From assembly GCA_012295275.1 (NCBI GenBank), contig CM022672.1:21478128-21509127 (forward strand): 31,000 bases of DNA. The letters are read 5' to 3'. Position 1 is the stretch's first letter; each line of letters opens with the position of its first letter. This stretch comes from Chrysomallon squamiferum (taxonomy: Eukaryota > Mollusca > Gastropoda > Neomphalida > Peltospiridae). Positions 1 to 12,699 of the stretch are shown one piece after another. Both the position numbers and the translations under genes were made by a program. A model generated the notes under the pieces. That model did not search any database, was not told where the DNA came from, and saw nothing but the letters and a program-made list of their open reading frames with translations.

Positions 1-2
1 AC

Positions 3-176
3 AAGCCTTGTCCAAGTATGTCAGGGTCCCTGCAGTGTAATTCATGCAAATATGTATGTCAGAAGAAAAAAAAAGATAAGAATGAAGAGAAAAACTCACT
101 GACCCAATCACTGGTGCATGTCAACAGGTCAATAAATGAAGCCGAAAACACACACAACACATGTTGTTATGTTACG
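3..176 (+). CDS. Possible partial reading frame at the left edge
   Basis: From base 3 the plus strand is open to a TAG at 174-176. It encodes a Cys- and Lys-rich peptide (KPCPSMSGSLQCNSCKYVCQ, then charged residues). A second plus frame reads QALSKYVRVPAV and stops at base 40, with AATAAA at about 131. Either could be the end of a gene entering from the left, or chance. The family is not recognised. Confidence 0.15.
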
Positions 177-584
177 TAGTATGCTGCAAACAACTCCAGC
201 AGAGAATGGCTGGAGTCTATCTGGCAGGCTTACATATAGGCTGCTGTTGACTAAGACAGTGACAAAATATTTGTTGGCAGCTAAATCCTTGGACATAAAA
301 TAGATTATGAAGTCTCGAACTGGAGTGACTGAACTGTGTCTGTGTGTGCAAGATCAACTCTGACTGTAATTAGCAGCACGTTTGCTGTGAATGCATGTAT
401 GTGCAAGTGTTTATAAATATATTATATTTCACGAACATGACATGTAACATGTAACATGCACGTATCGCCGTAAAATGTCAAGTTGTATCACTGACAGTGT
501 ATTTGTGAGCAAATGATTATATTTCTTGAATGTGATAGCGGGAAATATGAACAAGTACTGTTAGCTTCAAAGTTTATGTGTCTG

Positions 585-588
<4 letters not shown>

Positions 589-657
<69 letters not shown>
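589..657. repeat. (ATT)n microsatellite
   Basis: About 23 uninterrupted ATT units. In other frames it gives poly-Ile and poly-Asn open stretches that are not genes. Confidence 0.95.
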
Positions 658-658
<1 letters not shown>

Positions 659-2992
659 GTAAATTATCTGGTTCATGTTTTTCATTCAAACACTTCCATA
701 TACAATATACATAAATTAATAGTTTTATCTTTGATTAAAAATATGATAATGCTGTGTATAAATGTTTCTGTGTTTCGATAAATACTGGGATCTATGAACA
801 TACAGATTTAGTTAATTAAAGATTTCTATGGTTAGAATTTATATCTCTGCAGAAAGTATTTGCATATTTGAACATACTTTCATATACATTTAATTAATTT
901 AATTTGTAGTTAATTGGCATCAAATTGTTTCTGACAGAATGGATTGCTCTGAATATCTAGAAAGTAAACCAAGTTGAAATGCTAAGAGAGACAATTGCAA
1001 CATTAAAAATTAAAATTTATCTATTACCTGGGGACAAAATGGTCTAAAATTGAATTATTACACCAAAAAGGAAAACTTGTCTCAAGTTGCAATTGATTTT
1101 AAAAATGTTTCTTTTTTTCTAAATTATATATTTTGTGTACTGTTTCGTTTGTTCTTTTCTTTTAAATTTGATTTTCTTCATCTTAATTACAAAAAGCTTC
1201 ACAAAATAACGCGAAAAACTGTACAGCTACTTGAAATTTATATTAAAACATGTTGTAATAGTAACTGTAATTGCATAACTGACCTCTTATACTTAACAGT
1301 AACATGTACATCTAGTATAATTATAATAAATTTAGGACAGAAGTTATTGCTGAAAACATATTCTCATTTCATCTCACAGGAAGAATTACAACAGTCAAAT
1401 TTAATCCATAAATGATTATTTTAAAACTTCCAAGTTTTTTTTTTTATATTTAAAGGAATAGAAATCTGTTCATACATGAAATAAGCAAACACTGATAAAA
1501 TAACATGATTCTGTGTTGTGTAAATATGTATTTTTTATATATATATGCATTTATTTATGTTTAGATGTGTTTCTGTATGTGTGTGTGTGTGTGTGCATGT
1601 GTGTGCATATGTGAATGTTTGTTATTTATGCATTAATTCTGATTCATAATTTACTAAAAAATATAAAAATATAAAAATATTCTTAAAAAAGCAAGAAAGA
1701 CTATAGTAGATCTACCCACTTTAAAAGGACTTTTTAAAGGCCAGTAATTAAGTAGGTCATCATTTTGTGATGTGTTTATCTTCCCAGAAAATGGTAACTG
1801 GATTAACTCAACAAGGTGCTGTCAAGCAGAACAGTGAATTGTGAAACATGTTTACAACAGCTGTTTATTATAATGTCACGGGTTATAACCACTGCCAGAT
1901 ATTCATATTTTAATGAGATGTTAATGGGTGAAGTAACAGGATAAAATTTTAGGATTTCTTTGTTGGTTTTTTTCTTGATATTTTTCCCTCGGATTCTATT
2001 ATATATAAAAAAATAATAATACCAATGACAAAAATAAAAATATCAAATCAAATGAAAGTTGAATATAACTATTATGATTATATTCACATTATTTTTATCA
2101 TATTTTAATGATTCAAATAAGAAAAGATAAATTTTTATTTTCATTCTGAACCAATAAAAAAAATATAATAATAATAATAAATCAAATCAAATATACATAT
2201 TTATCCAACATGCTGAACAAATATAGGTTGCTATATATAAAACTATTCCATTTTAAACAGAATGTCTGTGCTTTATCGCTCTTTCGTTTTTATTTTTAGA
2301 ATAAGATGGTGAGCTCAAACAGCACTTGCATAACCTTCAACACGGTATGCATAATAAAAATGAATCAGCAGGCTATATAGCTCTGTTGTCGGCTGATCAA
2401 ACATGGACTGCAGAAAACCATTAGTGCATTTAGTTGACTGAAGTCTGTTAAAACCATTGCCCTATATCTGGTGCATGTAAAACATATGTCCCTTCCACTT
2501 TAATGACACTGGCACTGTCTTTCCCATACTAAATAAAGCCTTACAGCTAGCGTGACTCTTCCCCTACAAATCACTGCACTAAGGTTGGTTTATGACACTG
2601 GCACAACCTTTCCTATTCTAATTAACGCCTTAGAACAAGTGTACTAAATTTTCACATTCAAACTGGATCTTTACAATTATTTAGATATTTATGTTTTTCT
2701 TATATAATTATTAATATTCTGTTGTATTCTCAGAAAGACAAAATGGCATGACTACTTTGATCACTTATGCGATCATTGCACAATCATATGTTATAGCTAA
2801 TAATCATTAATATGAATATCAATAAAATGTTGTTCATTAAGTGCATAACAAAACAGTGGGAGCCAGTATTTTTAAAATATTAAATTAGACAAATCAGTGC
2901 AGAAAAGAAATATTAGTTCAGTAAGGCTTAGCACAATAATTAATTAGAATTATTTAGTATGAAGGTGTATATGTGAATACAAACACACACAT

Positions 2993-3100
2993 TCATACAT
3001 ACATACATACATACATAGAAACATACATATTCATACATACATACGTACATACATACAAAAATACATACATCCATACATACAAAAATACTTATACATACAT
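2993..3100. repeat. ATAC-type tetranucleotide array, imperfect
   Basis: Runs of CATA units are interrupted by AGAA, TTCA, CGTA and AAAA variants. This is an ageing microsatellite. Confidence 0.9.
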
Positions 3101-5163
3101 ATTACTCAACACATAACAATTATTTTTTACATGTTACAATTAGTTGTAAAGAATAAAATGTTTGCTCTAGTTTTTTTGTTAATGATGTCATTAATATTTT
3201 TCTATACGTTTCTGAATCTGTGTCTGGAAATGTGTTTATAATTTTTAAAATTATTAATATATTTTTTTACTTATATGTTATCCAGATAGAATGTATATGT
3301 ATATATATATATATATATATTCAGATGTCATCTTTCTAAATCTCTAAGTACAAATCTGAAGGATATAGGCTACAACTCAATAGTACAGCTCTAAATACAT
3401 AACAATGCAATATTTCCTAATCCAACCAGAATTTACTACTGATTAAAAAAAAAAAAAACAGAGTTTACTACCAACTGCAAAGGCCATTTAAATAGGAAAG
3501 TTCATATCAAAGTCATTTAACTTATCAGATGAAAGAAAGAGACAAAAGATTTCTTGCTGTTGATTGATAAAATGCTCATTATACAAGAAAGCTTATGCTT
3601 TATATCTAATTACAATTATTAGCATTAAGACATATTCAGGTATGATATAGTAGTTTTTCATTCATTCACTGGGTTTCAAATATCTGGGTAGGGCAATGAC
3701 ACTAACAAAGTGGCATGTTTAACAATGACAAATTTACACATATGTTAACAGGTGAAGGGTGAATCCAAACTGAGGGAAATAGTTCATGTTAGGATGAGCT
3801 GCAATACTCTGCTCTAAAATTAGACACAGTAACCTAAATTATGGATAAACATTATCAATGCACATTTTTCTACCAACCTTTGCAGCTAATTACACCAGTT
3901 GCATTAGAACTAATATGCCTGCTGTCAGTCTGAATAAGTAGTAGTAATTTTTAAAGTTTTTATATCATTCTAATGATGTCTGACTTTTGTGTTAACTGAT
4001 GGATAACATTTCACAGATCTGGTGTTAAGTGTATTAGCATGTGACATGATACCAAGATTTGTCAAAGATATGTGAAACTTAATTTCAGTTTTTTTTCACA
4101 TTTATTTGATATATTTACATTTTTTTGAGCCTGTACAGAAATGACATGTTTGTTTTGCAGTGGACAATTTTCTCATTAATGCTGTATTCTGAACGCATTA
4201 GATTAAGTATGTGACAATACTGAAAGCACATGAAAGGGTTAATTCATATAAATAAATAATTTATAATTTGAATTAAATCTTCCATAGCTTTGTGTTTGGT
4301 GACTCTTTAGGTCTAACTAAAAACTTCCAAGCTTATCATGGCACCAATAGCAAGTGCCGTAATTTCGTGGCAATAAAACCCTGTTGTCACACACACTTCC
4401 TGGTATTCCCTTTCTGTTAATGTCACCGACTATTTCTATACATTTTATAAAAAAGTAGGTTTATTTTGCATTAATTACATAATACTTCATGATATTAGTA
4501 TTATGTTAATTAGGTATATATATATATATATAATCTTAACTTTTAAACTACAAATGTCAAAGTGAAATAGAATTAAAACATGGAAAGAGCAGGAGCTTAG
4601 TTTGATGGCTGCTAAATGTGCAAAATTGCTAAGATTTTTTGGTGGGTTTATTTTAGGTACAAATGATTCAAATAAATATTGTTTTGATTTGTTTTTGGCC
4701 ACAATGTAGTCATGAGTTGTGGCATCTCAGTTACTTCCATGAAAACTTAATATAAATTATGATACCTTGCTTTGTCTATTTTGAAAGAAATGTTTGCCTT
4801 GGTGTCCTAACATTTCTGATTAAGTACTGTATCTCTATGTATGTAGATATGTGTTTGTGAGTTTGTGTGCATGTGTATGTGTACATGTATTTATTATGTG
4901 TGTGTATGTCTGCTAATTTTTATTTTTTACTTTAACTAAAATTAAATACTGCCTTGTTAAATGTCAAAAAAAAAAAAAAAAAAAAGATTTCTTCATCTGT
5001 CAGTGATTGTAGTTAATTTAGATTACATGTCATTCTAATAACAGCTATTGAACTAAAAAAAAAAAAAGAAAGAAAGAAAGAAAATCAACAGTGATAATTA
5101 TAAAAACTGCTCACTGTGAATTATACACTGCATTGTTCAGTATCAGTAATAGCCAGCATGCAG

Positions 5164-5362
5164 AAAAACAAATAAAGATTTTTTTGTATTTGTTTTGTTT
5201 TTTGTTTGTTTACATTGAAATACTTTAATGAAAAAACAAATAATAATTTTTGTATTTGTTTTGTTTTTTGTTTGTTTACATTGAAATACGTTAATGAAAA
5301 AACAAATAATAATTTTTGTATTTGTTTTGTTTTTTGTTTGTTTACACTGAAATACTTTAATG
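5164..5362. repeat. 66-bp minisatellite, three copies
   Basis: Copies occupy about 5164-5230, 5231-5296 and 5297-5362. Copies two and three differ at only two positions (ATACG versus ATACT, ACATTG versus ACACTG). Copy one differs mainly at its 5' part. Each unit holds an inverted repeat, AAAACAAAT with ATTTGTTTT, able to form a 9-bp stem. Confidence 0.92.
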
Positions 5363-6689
5363 AAAAATTAAGTTTTCTTTAAAAAAAAAAAAAAAAAAAA
5401 AATATTTAAGAAAGGACATTAAAAAAAAATCTTTAAATTTCAAGACTATTTTTTGTTGAGTTATCAAACAATCAAAATATCAAATGTAACCTTAAGAAAT
5501 ATACATGTATTCATTTATTATGTCAAAAAAATTATACATATACAATACATACTAAAATCATTAACTCAGATTATTGCACTAGTCAAGTATTATCCATCAA
5601 ACCCTCATACTCAACACTCGGTCTGTGTTCAAGACATGAAGGATATAAAACCTCAAGCAGAACATTATTCATTCAATAAACAAATGTGGTATGTGCAGTA
5701 GTTGTCACTATGTAACTGTTTATGTAAATTATAGGTATAAAATTGCTGTAACACATGAGTTATTCTGTTTACGTGACAAAGGAAAAAAAAAAAAAAGGTC
5801 AGTGACATAGAAAACATGTACACAAAGGTATCCCAGTTTCAAGAAACACTGATTATATAAATGGATATTTTTTTAATTATTTTTTTGCTATACATTACAT
5901 AAAAATAATAGCAAAAACAAAAATCATGACAAAACTTGTTTAGAAATATTGCTTATGATAATTTTATAAGTTGTTCTAAAACAATGAAATGTTATTACTT
6001 ACTTGAAATCAGTGATACATGAAACCAGTACCCACAATCGCCAGAACAGTGACATTAGAAATTCAGATGAGTTGTGACCGTATATCTATTTTTTTTTTTT
6101 TGTCTGTTCAGAAAAATCCCTATTTCAAGAGAAAAAAAAAAAAAAATTTCAGGTTATAATACATGAACCATAAAATAGTCAAAATATGGTTATTGCATGA
6201 TCATTCTAAAAATGTCACCATGTCCTGTCTGTGCATCTTTACTTACACATGACTTAAGACATAAGTTTCTGCAAGACTTGTCAATTACTTCAGTATGTGA
6301 AGAAGTGAATAAACCCTTTCTTTAACAGATTTATTGACTGCCTAAAGCAGTTCCTAAAATAATCCATAAAAGAAAAATATTTAAACCACTTGACACTAAG
6401 TTGCACTAATCGTATCAGTTAAAACCATTCATATATCCTTGCTTTTAATAAATTAAGAAAAGTTAGGTCATCAAAGCAAGGAAGTGAAAAAACTAAATTA
6501 GATTATTATCATAGTCATGTTCGTTTTTTCTGTATCACGCTGAGTGCTGGAAAGTAAACAAAAATGTTGGATAAAAAACAAATTAAAAATTAAAAATCAT
6601 GTTGGATATCAGCATTGAATTTATTATGTTCAAGAACAACTTAAAAAAGCTATGTGAAGAGGCAGTAGTTTTGAAGATAACAGACATTA

Positions 6690-6830
6690 TCAAAATTAGA
6701 TGATGGAGTTTTATTGGCCATATCCATGATACAAATTGGACACATGAGGGGAACATGACTGATCGTAAAAACCAAAAAGGACTTAGTAATAAATGGTGGA
6801 AAAATAATGAGATACATTTTTAATGAAAAA
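6690..6830 (+). mobile_element. Possible LINE C-terminal scrap
   Basis: Plus-strand translation gives IIKIR, a stop, then WSFIGHI, NWTHEGNMTD and NKWWKNNEI. This resembles the 'RRWKFIGHILR ... W..EG ... W' tail found after the RT of some LINEs. It is short, broken by a stop and recognised only by pattern, so it remains tentative. Confidence 0.28.
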
Positions 6831-7687
6831 AAGTCTGTGACAGTAGACAAGACAAGACTGCAGAATATTGTATGTCTTGTGCTACATGTGCAGCATAATC
6901 CACAGTAACATTAATATTAAAACTACCTAACCAATCCTCTTTTGCGGTCCTACTGTGCTATTTCCTACTCTAAGATCCAGTGCTCCATTATCAATTTATC
7001 CTAACAGTGGTAAGGTGTTTAAATAGGATATATTTTTGATAAACAATAATACTCCTCTTTCTTGATATGTGTACCCTTATAAAGAAAAAAAAAAAAAAAA
7101 GTAGAACTTGTTTGTTTGTCTCTGAATTGAGGTTTTTGATTCGACTTTTTTTGGGGCGAGGGTTGTGGTGGATTTTATGGGGTTTTTGGGAGATTTTTTT
7201 TTTTTTTTTTTAGGGCAGGTGTTGTTGGAGGTTTTTTGTTCATTAGTGTCCAGTTAATATTAATTAATGAAATATAATTTTAAATAATATGAAGTACAAT
7301 AACAAAAGACTACAGTTTAAAAACATTTTACACTAGAGACATATTGGCTGGACCTATTTTTTTTTCTCTAATACTCATTATGAAAGGGATGAAACAGGAC
7401 TGTTTGGATATTTTGTAGCAGTATTATTTTATTGCCAATCGTTGTTGTGAGCAATGACAGATCACTGAAAACATTAAAATAATAACTTGGAAGAATCTTA
7501 GGCATTTAATTCATTCCTTCACAGTACACTGAATTTAAAGTCAATTATTTTAAAATAAAACTATTAACTTATTTTTTTAAACTGTGTCAAAGAACAGTTG
7601 TTTATTAATATTAATACTGTTTTGTTATTTTTTGGTTGCTGTTGGGATATGTTTTATATTTTTTATTATTATTTTATACATAATAAA

Positions 7688-7690
<3 letters not shown>

Positions 7691-7725
<35 letters not shown>
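7691..7725. repeat. (TA)n microsatellite
   Basis: About 17 TA units are followed by ATT units, with a (TG)n run at about 7755-7772. The Tyr/Ile-rich and Cys/Val-rich open stretches over it are repeat artefacts. Confidence 0.92.
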
Positions 7726-7728
<3 letters not shown>

Positions 7729-8779
7729 CATTATTATTATTATTTTATGCATGTTGTGTGTGTGTGTGTGTGTTTATTGTTTCCAAAATTGTCTTACTTT
7801 GAACTAAATATGTAACACTTTATATCATTTAAAAAATGTATACTACAAATTATTTTTTTGTAATGCAAGTTTATAAATTATTTAAAATATGTAAATTATG
7901 TTATTCTATCTGCATATTACTTGTCTAGCCAAATATTATTCTGCTTAATTCTGTCTTTTAAAACATAAAATACAAAAAACATATATATATATATATAAAG
8001 TTCTTTCACAAAAAGCTGTATTTTTGGTTATGACAATCCAAAAATATAGAAAATTATCTCATCATGATATCTTGCCACTATTTATTATGATTGCAGGATA
8101 TATATACATACATACATATACTTTAGTAATGTATATTTTTTGCAACCTAGAAATGTACTATTAGTATAATCCTTTTGAAAGTAAAACATGAACAAATAAT
8201 CATCCTTCATGTTCTCTGAAACCAAAGAAAATTTTGTTAAAATTTTAAGAATAATAATTATTAATATTATTAATTTTGTAAAACCAAATCAGTTTTGTAA
8301 AAAAAAAAAATAATATAATAATAATAACGAAAAAAAAGAAAGAAAAAGGTTATGTAATGTATTTACATTCATATCAAAATCGAAAACCCCTATGGGTTGC
8401 TGTGTTATATGTATAATGAAGGTCTAACATTTTGTTTAATATATATATTATATAAGTATTTGTTGTAATTTTTTGTTTTCAATCTCTCAGATATTATATT
8501 AACAGCAATTAAAAATAAGATCATAAAATTAAATTTGCATGTAACATGACTTAAAAAATATTTTTTGTTGGACCTGAGAACATCTCATTGCATCAGTGCA
8601 GACTTCTATGGCTAACGATGCTGATTATATCATACATAAATAAACAAAATGAAGTATATTTTAAAATATATATTAAATTTATATGTATCCTAGACAATTA
8701 CAGTTATTCACTATTCTAAGAATGACCTTTTTTCAAAACATGTACGTAATTTATTTTAATACTGCAAATACTTGTATGG

Positions 8780-9130
8780 CAGTCTTAGATCAGGGCCCGT
8801 AACTAAAACGTAGGAGTATGCTTATCGTACTGTCTGTCAGCATAAATTCGCAAAAACACCGAACAGTAAATTGTGGGTTCAGTGAAATCAGTAAACAAAT
8901 ATTAAATCATAAAACATATTACTAAAATGACATCTTACCCAAAATAACTGAAGATACGTCATCACGTGGTAACATAAATACGTCCGACAAGAGAAACACT
9001 GACGATCTAGGTCAATTCTGACAAATTACCACTATGACCTACACCTTCATTCGGTGAACCCGTGAGGTCACAGGTACATGTGTACATGTTCGGCTGACGT
9101 TGGAGATACATTGTTGACGCTTCAAGTACG
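8780..9130. promoter_or_regulatory. Promoter-like stretch with clustered hormone-receptor-type half-sites
   Basis: This stretch is less AT-rich than its flanks. It contains ACGTCATCACGTG (a CRE-like half-site next to an E-box) near 8958, AGGTCA at 9009-9014, TGACCT at 9035-9040 and AGGTCA at 9065-9070. On the minus strand, GGGTAAGATG at 8940-8931 resembles a splice donor, so a minus-strand 5' exon is conceivable. This is motif reading only, with no coding continuation found. Confidence 0.2.
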
Positions 9131-10076
9131 ATTACGTTATTTAAGTGGAAAGACACTCATCACTTTTATGCTTGCAAAGTATATGTCCATTAATATGCCG
9201 ATAATGAAATTAATTTTAATGATGTTATATATTTCAAATGTTATTAATTTTGTTCCTCATAAATTATTTTTACATATTGAATTTTGTTTTCCTCTGACTA
9301 GGTGTATCTATAATCTTTATCTAAATCAGTATTGATCATAATTATGTTGTTGAAGTATTGTTATTCAGTGAATGAAAGAATTTTGAGATATCTCAGAATA
9401 GAATTATATTGTCGTTAACGAATTAGTAATAAGAAATTTGTCACAACTGAGACCAAATAATTAATTAATTTAAATGTATAAACTATTTAAAGTTAGACAT
9501 CGGTGTTTTCTTAAAGAAATTATGCAAAATATATAAATAATATATGCCAATGTATTTCAGGTAGATAGCTAAATCGATACATATAGATAGATATACATAT
9601 ACATTTTGTGCTTTTTTTTTTTCTTCATATTTTCAAATACTTATATATTTAAAAATATTAAAAAAAAAAAACTTTTCTTCTGATTGTCAGTGAACACTTA
9701 ATTATTTAATTTAGAACTTGTAAAGTAGATAATAAGGACAACAGGCCGAATACTAGATGGCAGATGAAACGAAAAGATGACGTAATAATTGTTTGATTTA
9801 TCACTGTTTATGCCAGGTCACACAGAATTTATAAAATATTAAAATACGATACAGATCATTTTATATATATATTTGTGATATTAAACCAACTGGCGTCACA
9901 CCGTTTCAGTGAATGACAGTTATGATGTTGATTCGTCTTGGGTTATTCATTTTAAAAATATATTTTATTTATTGAATTTTATAGATAGATAGACAGAAAA
10001 ATTCGATAAATAAACATCTTAATAAACAAAAACAAACAAACAAAACCTAACACCACAAAACAAAATTGCCTCAAAC

Positions 10077-10178
<102 letters not shown>

Positions 10179-10668
10179 GATGAATGTTTTAGAATTTTTA
10201 TAATTTTTATTTATTATTATTATTTATTTATTTATTTTTATTTTTTTCACCATTTAAAAAAAATATACTTGTTAAGAATACTGTAGTGTGTATATAAATT
10301 ATATTTTTATAAATGTATTTTATTTCAAAACGTAATAAAAAATTAAATTGTGTTAAATTGTTTTTATTTTAAAATTTTAAATAAGATGTAAATTAAATGT
10401 AACAATCTTAGTAATGTAGTACGAAACAATTCCAAAACCTTAACTGTATTATATCAAAGTTATCTGTTACCGAACAAATTACATAAGAAAAAAAACAAAC
10501 AATAAACCAATAATAATAATAACAACAACTACTACTACTACTAATACAGTATAGAGAATACAGTAATTTAAAACTGTTCAGAACTGTTTGGCAACTTATA
10601 ATCTATCTTTCGAGTTTTGGATCATCGAACCATTATTAAAAATAATACGAGTCATGCGTACAATAGAA

Positions 10669-10735
10669 TGACGTCATATACGTATTATTTTAATTCTTCG
10701 TTCTGTCTTGGAACTTTGACACGACTGGAAGACGT
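10669..10735 (+). promoter_or_regulatory. Palindromic CRE followed by a splice-donor-like site
   Basis: A full TGACGTCA palindrome lies at 10669-10676. GGAAGAC|GTAAGTC, a near-consensus donor, follows at about 10734. Together they could be a promoter and short first exon of a plus-strand gene. No downstream exon has been identified, so this is weak. Confidence 0.2.
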
Positions 10736-12594
10736 AAGTCAAAAGGTATGTCAAAAATGTTTACTTGCTTTGGTTATCTGCATTAGATATGTTTGTCCTA
10801 AACCTCTAAATTAAGAAATTATTTTTAAAATGATAAAATATTTTACTTCTGCTTTTAGTAACAATCTACGAACTCTAAAATATCTAACAATTAAGTTCTG
10901 GTATTTCTTCGTCTTTTTAAACTTCTTTATTTTGTTTTAGATCCGTAGTAGAGTAATTTGTTCCTGTTTTCCTGATACTAAATGCATATTAATTGAAATT
11001 CGTATTAATAAGCTGAGATTAAGTTAACAGAAAGTTTTTTTTTTTTTTTTTTTTTTTTGTTACCAAATCAACAACAGCAATATAAATAATGATAAAAAGA
11101 TCAGTAACAATAAACTTTTTTTTTACTACACAAATTAAAAATAAAGAAAAAACTGCTGAAAAGATGGTATTTACGAAGGCTATGTCTAGATGAAACGACC
11201 ACTGCCCTTTTGAATTTCTAGCTATGTCACTTTAGAAATTGTATTTTCACGGTACATGATCAGGAGCCCATATGCGAAATTTCGAAATCCGAACCATTTC
11301 CCGAATTTTCGGACTATTTTGCATACACAAATTTTATTTTATACACAAAACTATTAAAAATATTGTATAGAAAAATTCCTACAGACTATTTGTATAAACA
11401 GTATATGAAATATAAATGGAATTTGTAATAATTTTAGACTTTGATCCTATTCTCAGGCTATCTTTTATATTCTAAAATACAAAACACACAGTCTCAGTCA
11501 TATAGATAAAACCTTATTTTTAAATTGCCGTTACCCTCCATCGCGTTTGACAGTAACGCAGTCTTTGTGAATTTTTCTTTCAAATACGAACATCCTCTAA
11601 ATGTGTTTTGTTCAGAAATCACTGTATTTGATTGTGAATCTGTGATAAAGAAAACATGAGCTGGATATGAACTCTGAATGCCTAGAAGAGCGTCATATGA
11701 ATTTAAACATCTCATTATATCTGAATACCCCTCTATAATTTACATTACGTATCCATAATGAAATACTGTTGTGGTATGTACAAGAAATGTAACGATAATT
11801 ATCGTTAACGGATATTTATGTGGTATATAAAGAAAACTATTCATGGAAGTTATTAAGAAATAATAATTACTGAAAATGAAAGAAATGGTGTGCTCCATTT
11901 TTATGATGCATATAATTTTCATTATGAAATTAGTTTCGTTATAAGGAAGAGAGGTCGAATGACAGACGATATCTTTCTCTATCATCATAATTATAAGACA
12001 GAACTCGCACCTGTTGAATTAATATTATACAGTTTCATTTCCGCTGGGTTTTCAAACTGGTTTATCAAAAAGTCGTGAGCTTACATTTCTTGAGCTTACG
12101 TTATTTAATATACCGCTGTATATAATATACATATATGAAAACATCCTCAACCCATAATACACATGTATTTATATTATTACCGTGATTATTTATTTATTGA
12201 GAGAGAGAGAGGGAGGTGCGTTTCTCGGTGAAAACGATTGCAAAAGAAATAGGAAAAGTGATATATAGCAGACATATTGCGTGCTTTACCACATATTGTA
12301 AAAGAGATTAAAAAGCAAAGAAATGTGAAATTGTATATTTTAATATGTTCGTGCCTGGGTACCATAATAAACACATTTTCATTCGCATCAAGTTACGTTA
12401 ATGAAAGCAATATTTTGTTTTTCTCGTAATATGATATATCTGTCTTAGTTGGTTAACAAAATACACTAATATTAACGGGACGGTGGAAAATAATTTTTTG
12501 GCTTTTGTTTGTTCTAGTGAGTACATTTAAGGCGATATAACACTCGGCTGTACTTTGTGATTCGGTCTGTTTAAGAAGTTGATTTCATAAATGT

Positions 12595-12597
12595 CAT

Positions 12598-12633
<36 letters not shown>
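12595..12633. repeat. (ATTT)n array, probable 3' tail of the LINE
   Basis: This is a run of about nine ATTT units on the plus strand, read as AAAT on the LINE's sense strand. It sits about 90 bp beyond the last recognisable LINE coding sequence. Simple A-rich tandem tails are usual at the 3' end of several non-LTR retrotransposon clades, so this probably marks the element's end. Confidence 0.5.
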
Positions 12634-12699
12634 AAATGTCTATTTATTTTCTCCGATTGCTTTTGATTATACATCAAGATCAGCAATGATTATGAGCGA

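Larger units (their letters stand above)
177..5163. other. AT-rich non-coding stretch with microsatellites
   Basis: No supportable gene was found. It contains (ATT)n at 589-657, short TG runs near 1578-1595, an ATAC-type array at 2993-3100, (TA)n near 3298-3320 and 4515-4532, and poly-A near 4966-4985. A diverged duplication with the shared core TGACACTGGCAC lies at 2504 and 2593. The 121-codon open stretch at 1050-1415 is Phe/Leu/Lys/Asn-rich with no recognisable motif and looks like chance. Confidence 0.6.
5363..8780. other. AT-rich non-coding stretch
   Basis: Several poly-A and poly-T runs occur (5382-5402, 6090-6102, 7083-7100, 7194-7212), with (TA)n at 7691-7725, a TG run at about 7755-7772 and a short (TA)n at 7981-7997. 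Apart from the possible LINE scrap near 6.7 kb, nothing coding is supportable. Confidence 0.55.

Noticed and set aside
1050-1415. 121-codon plus-strand frame
   Set aside because: Composition follows AT-rich DNA (Phe, Leu, Lys, Asn, Ile), with no domain, no codon signal and no splice context.
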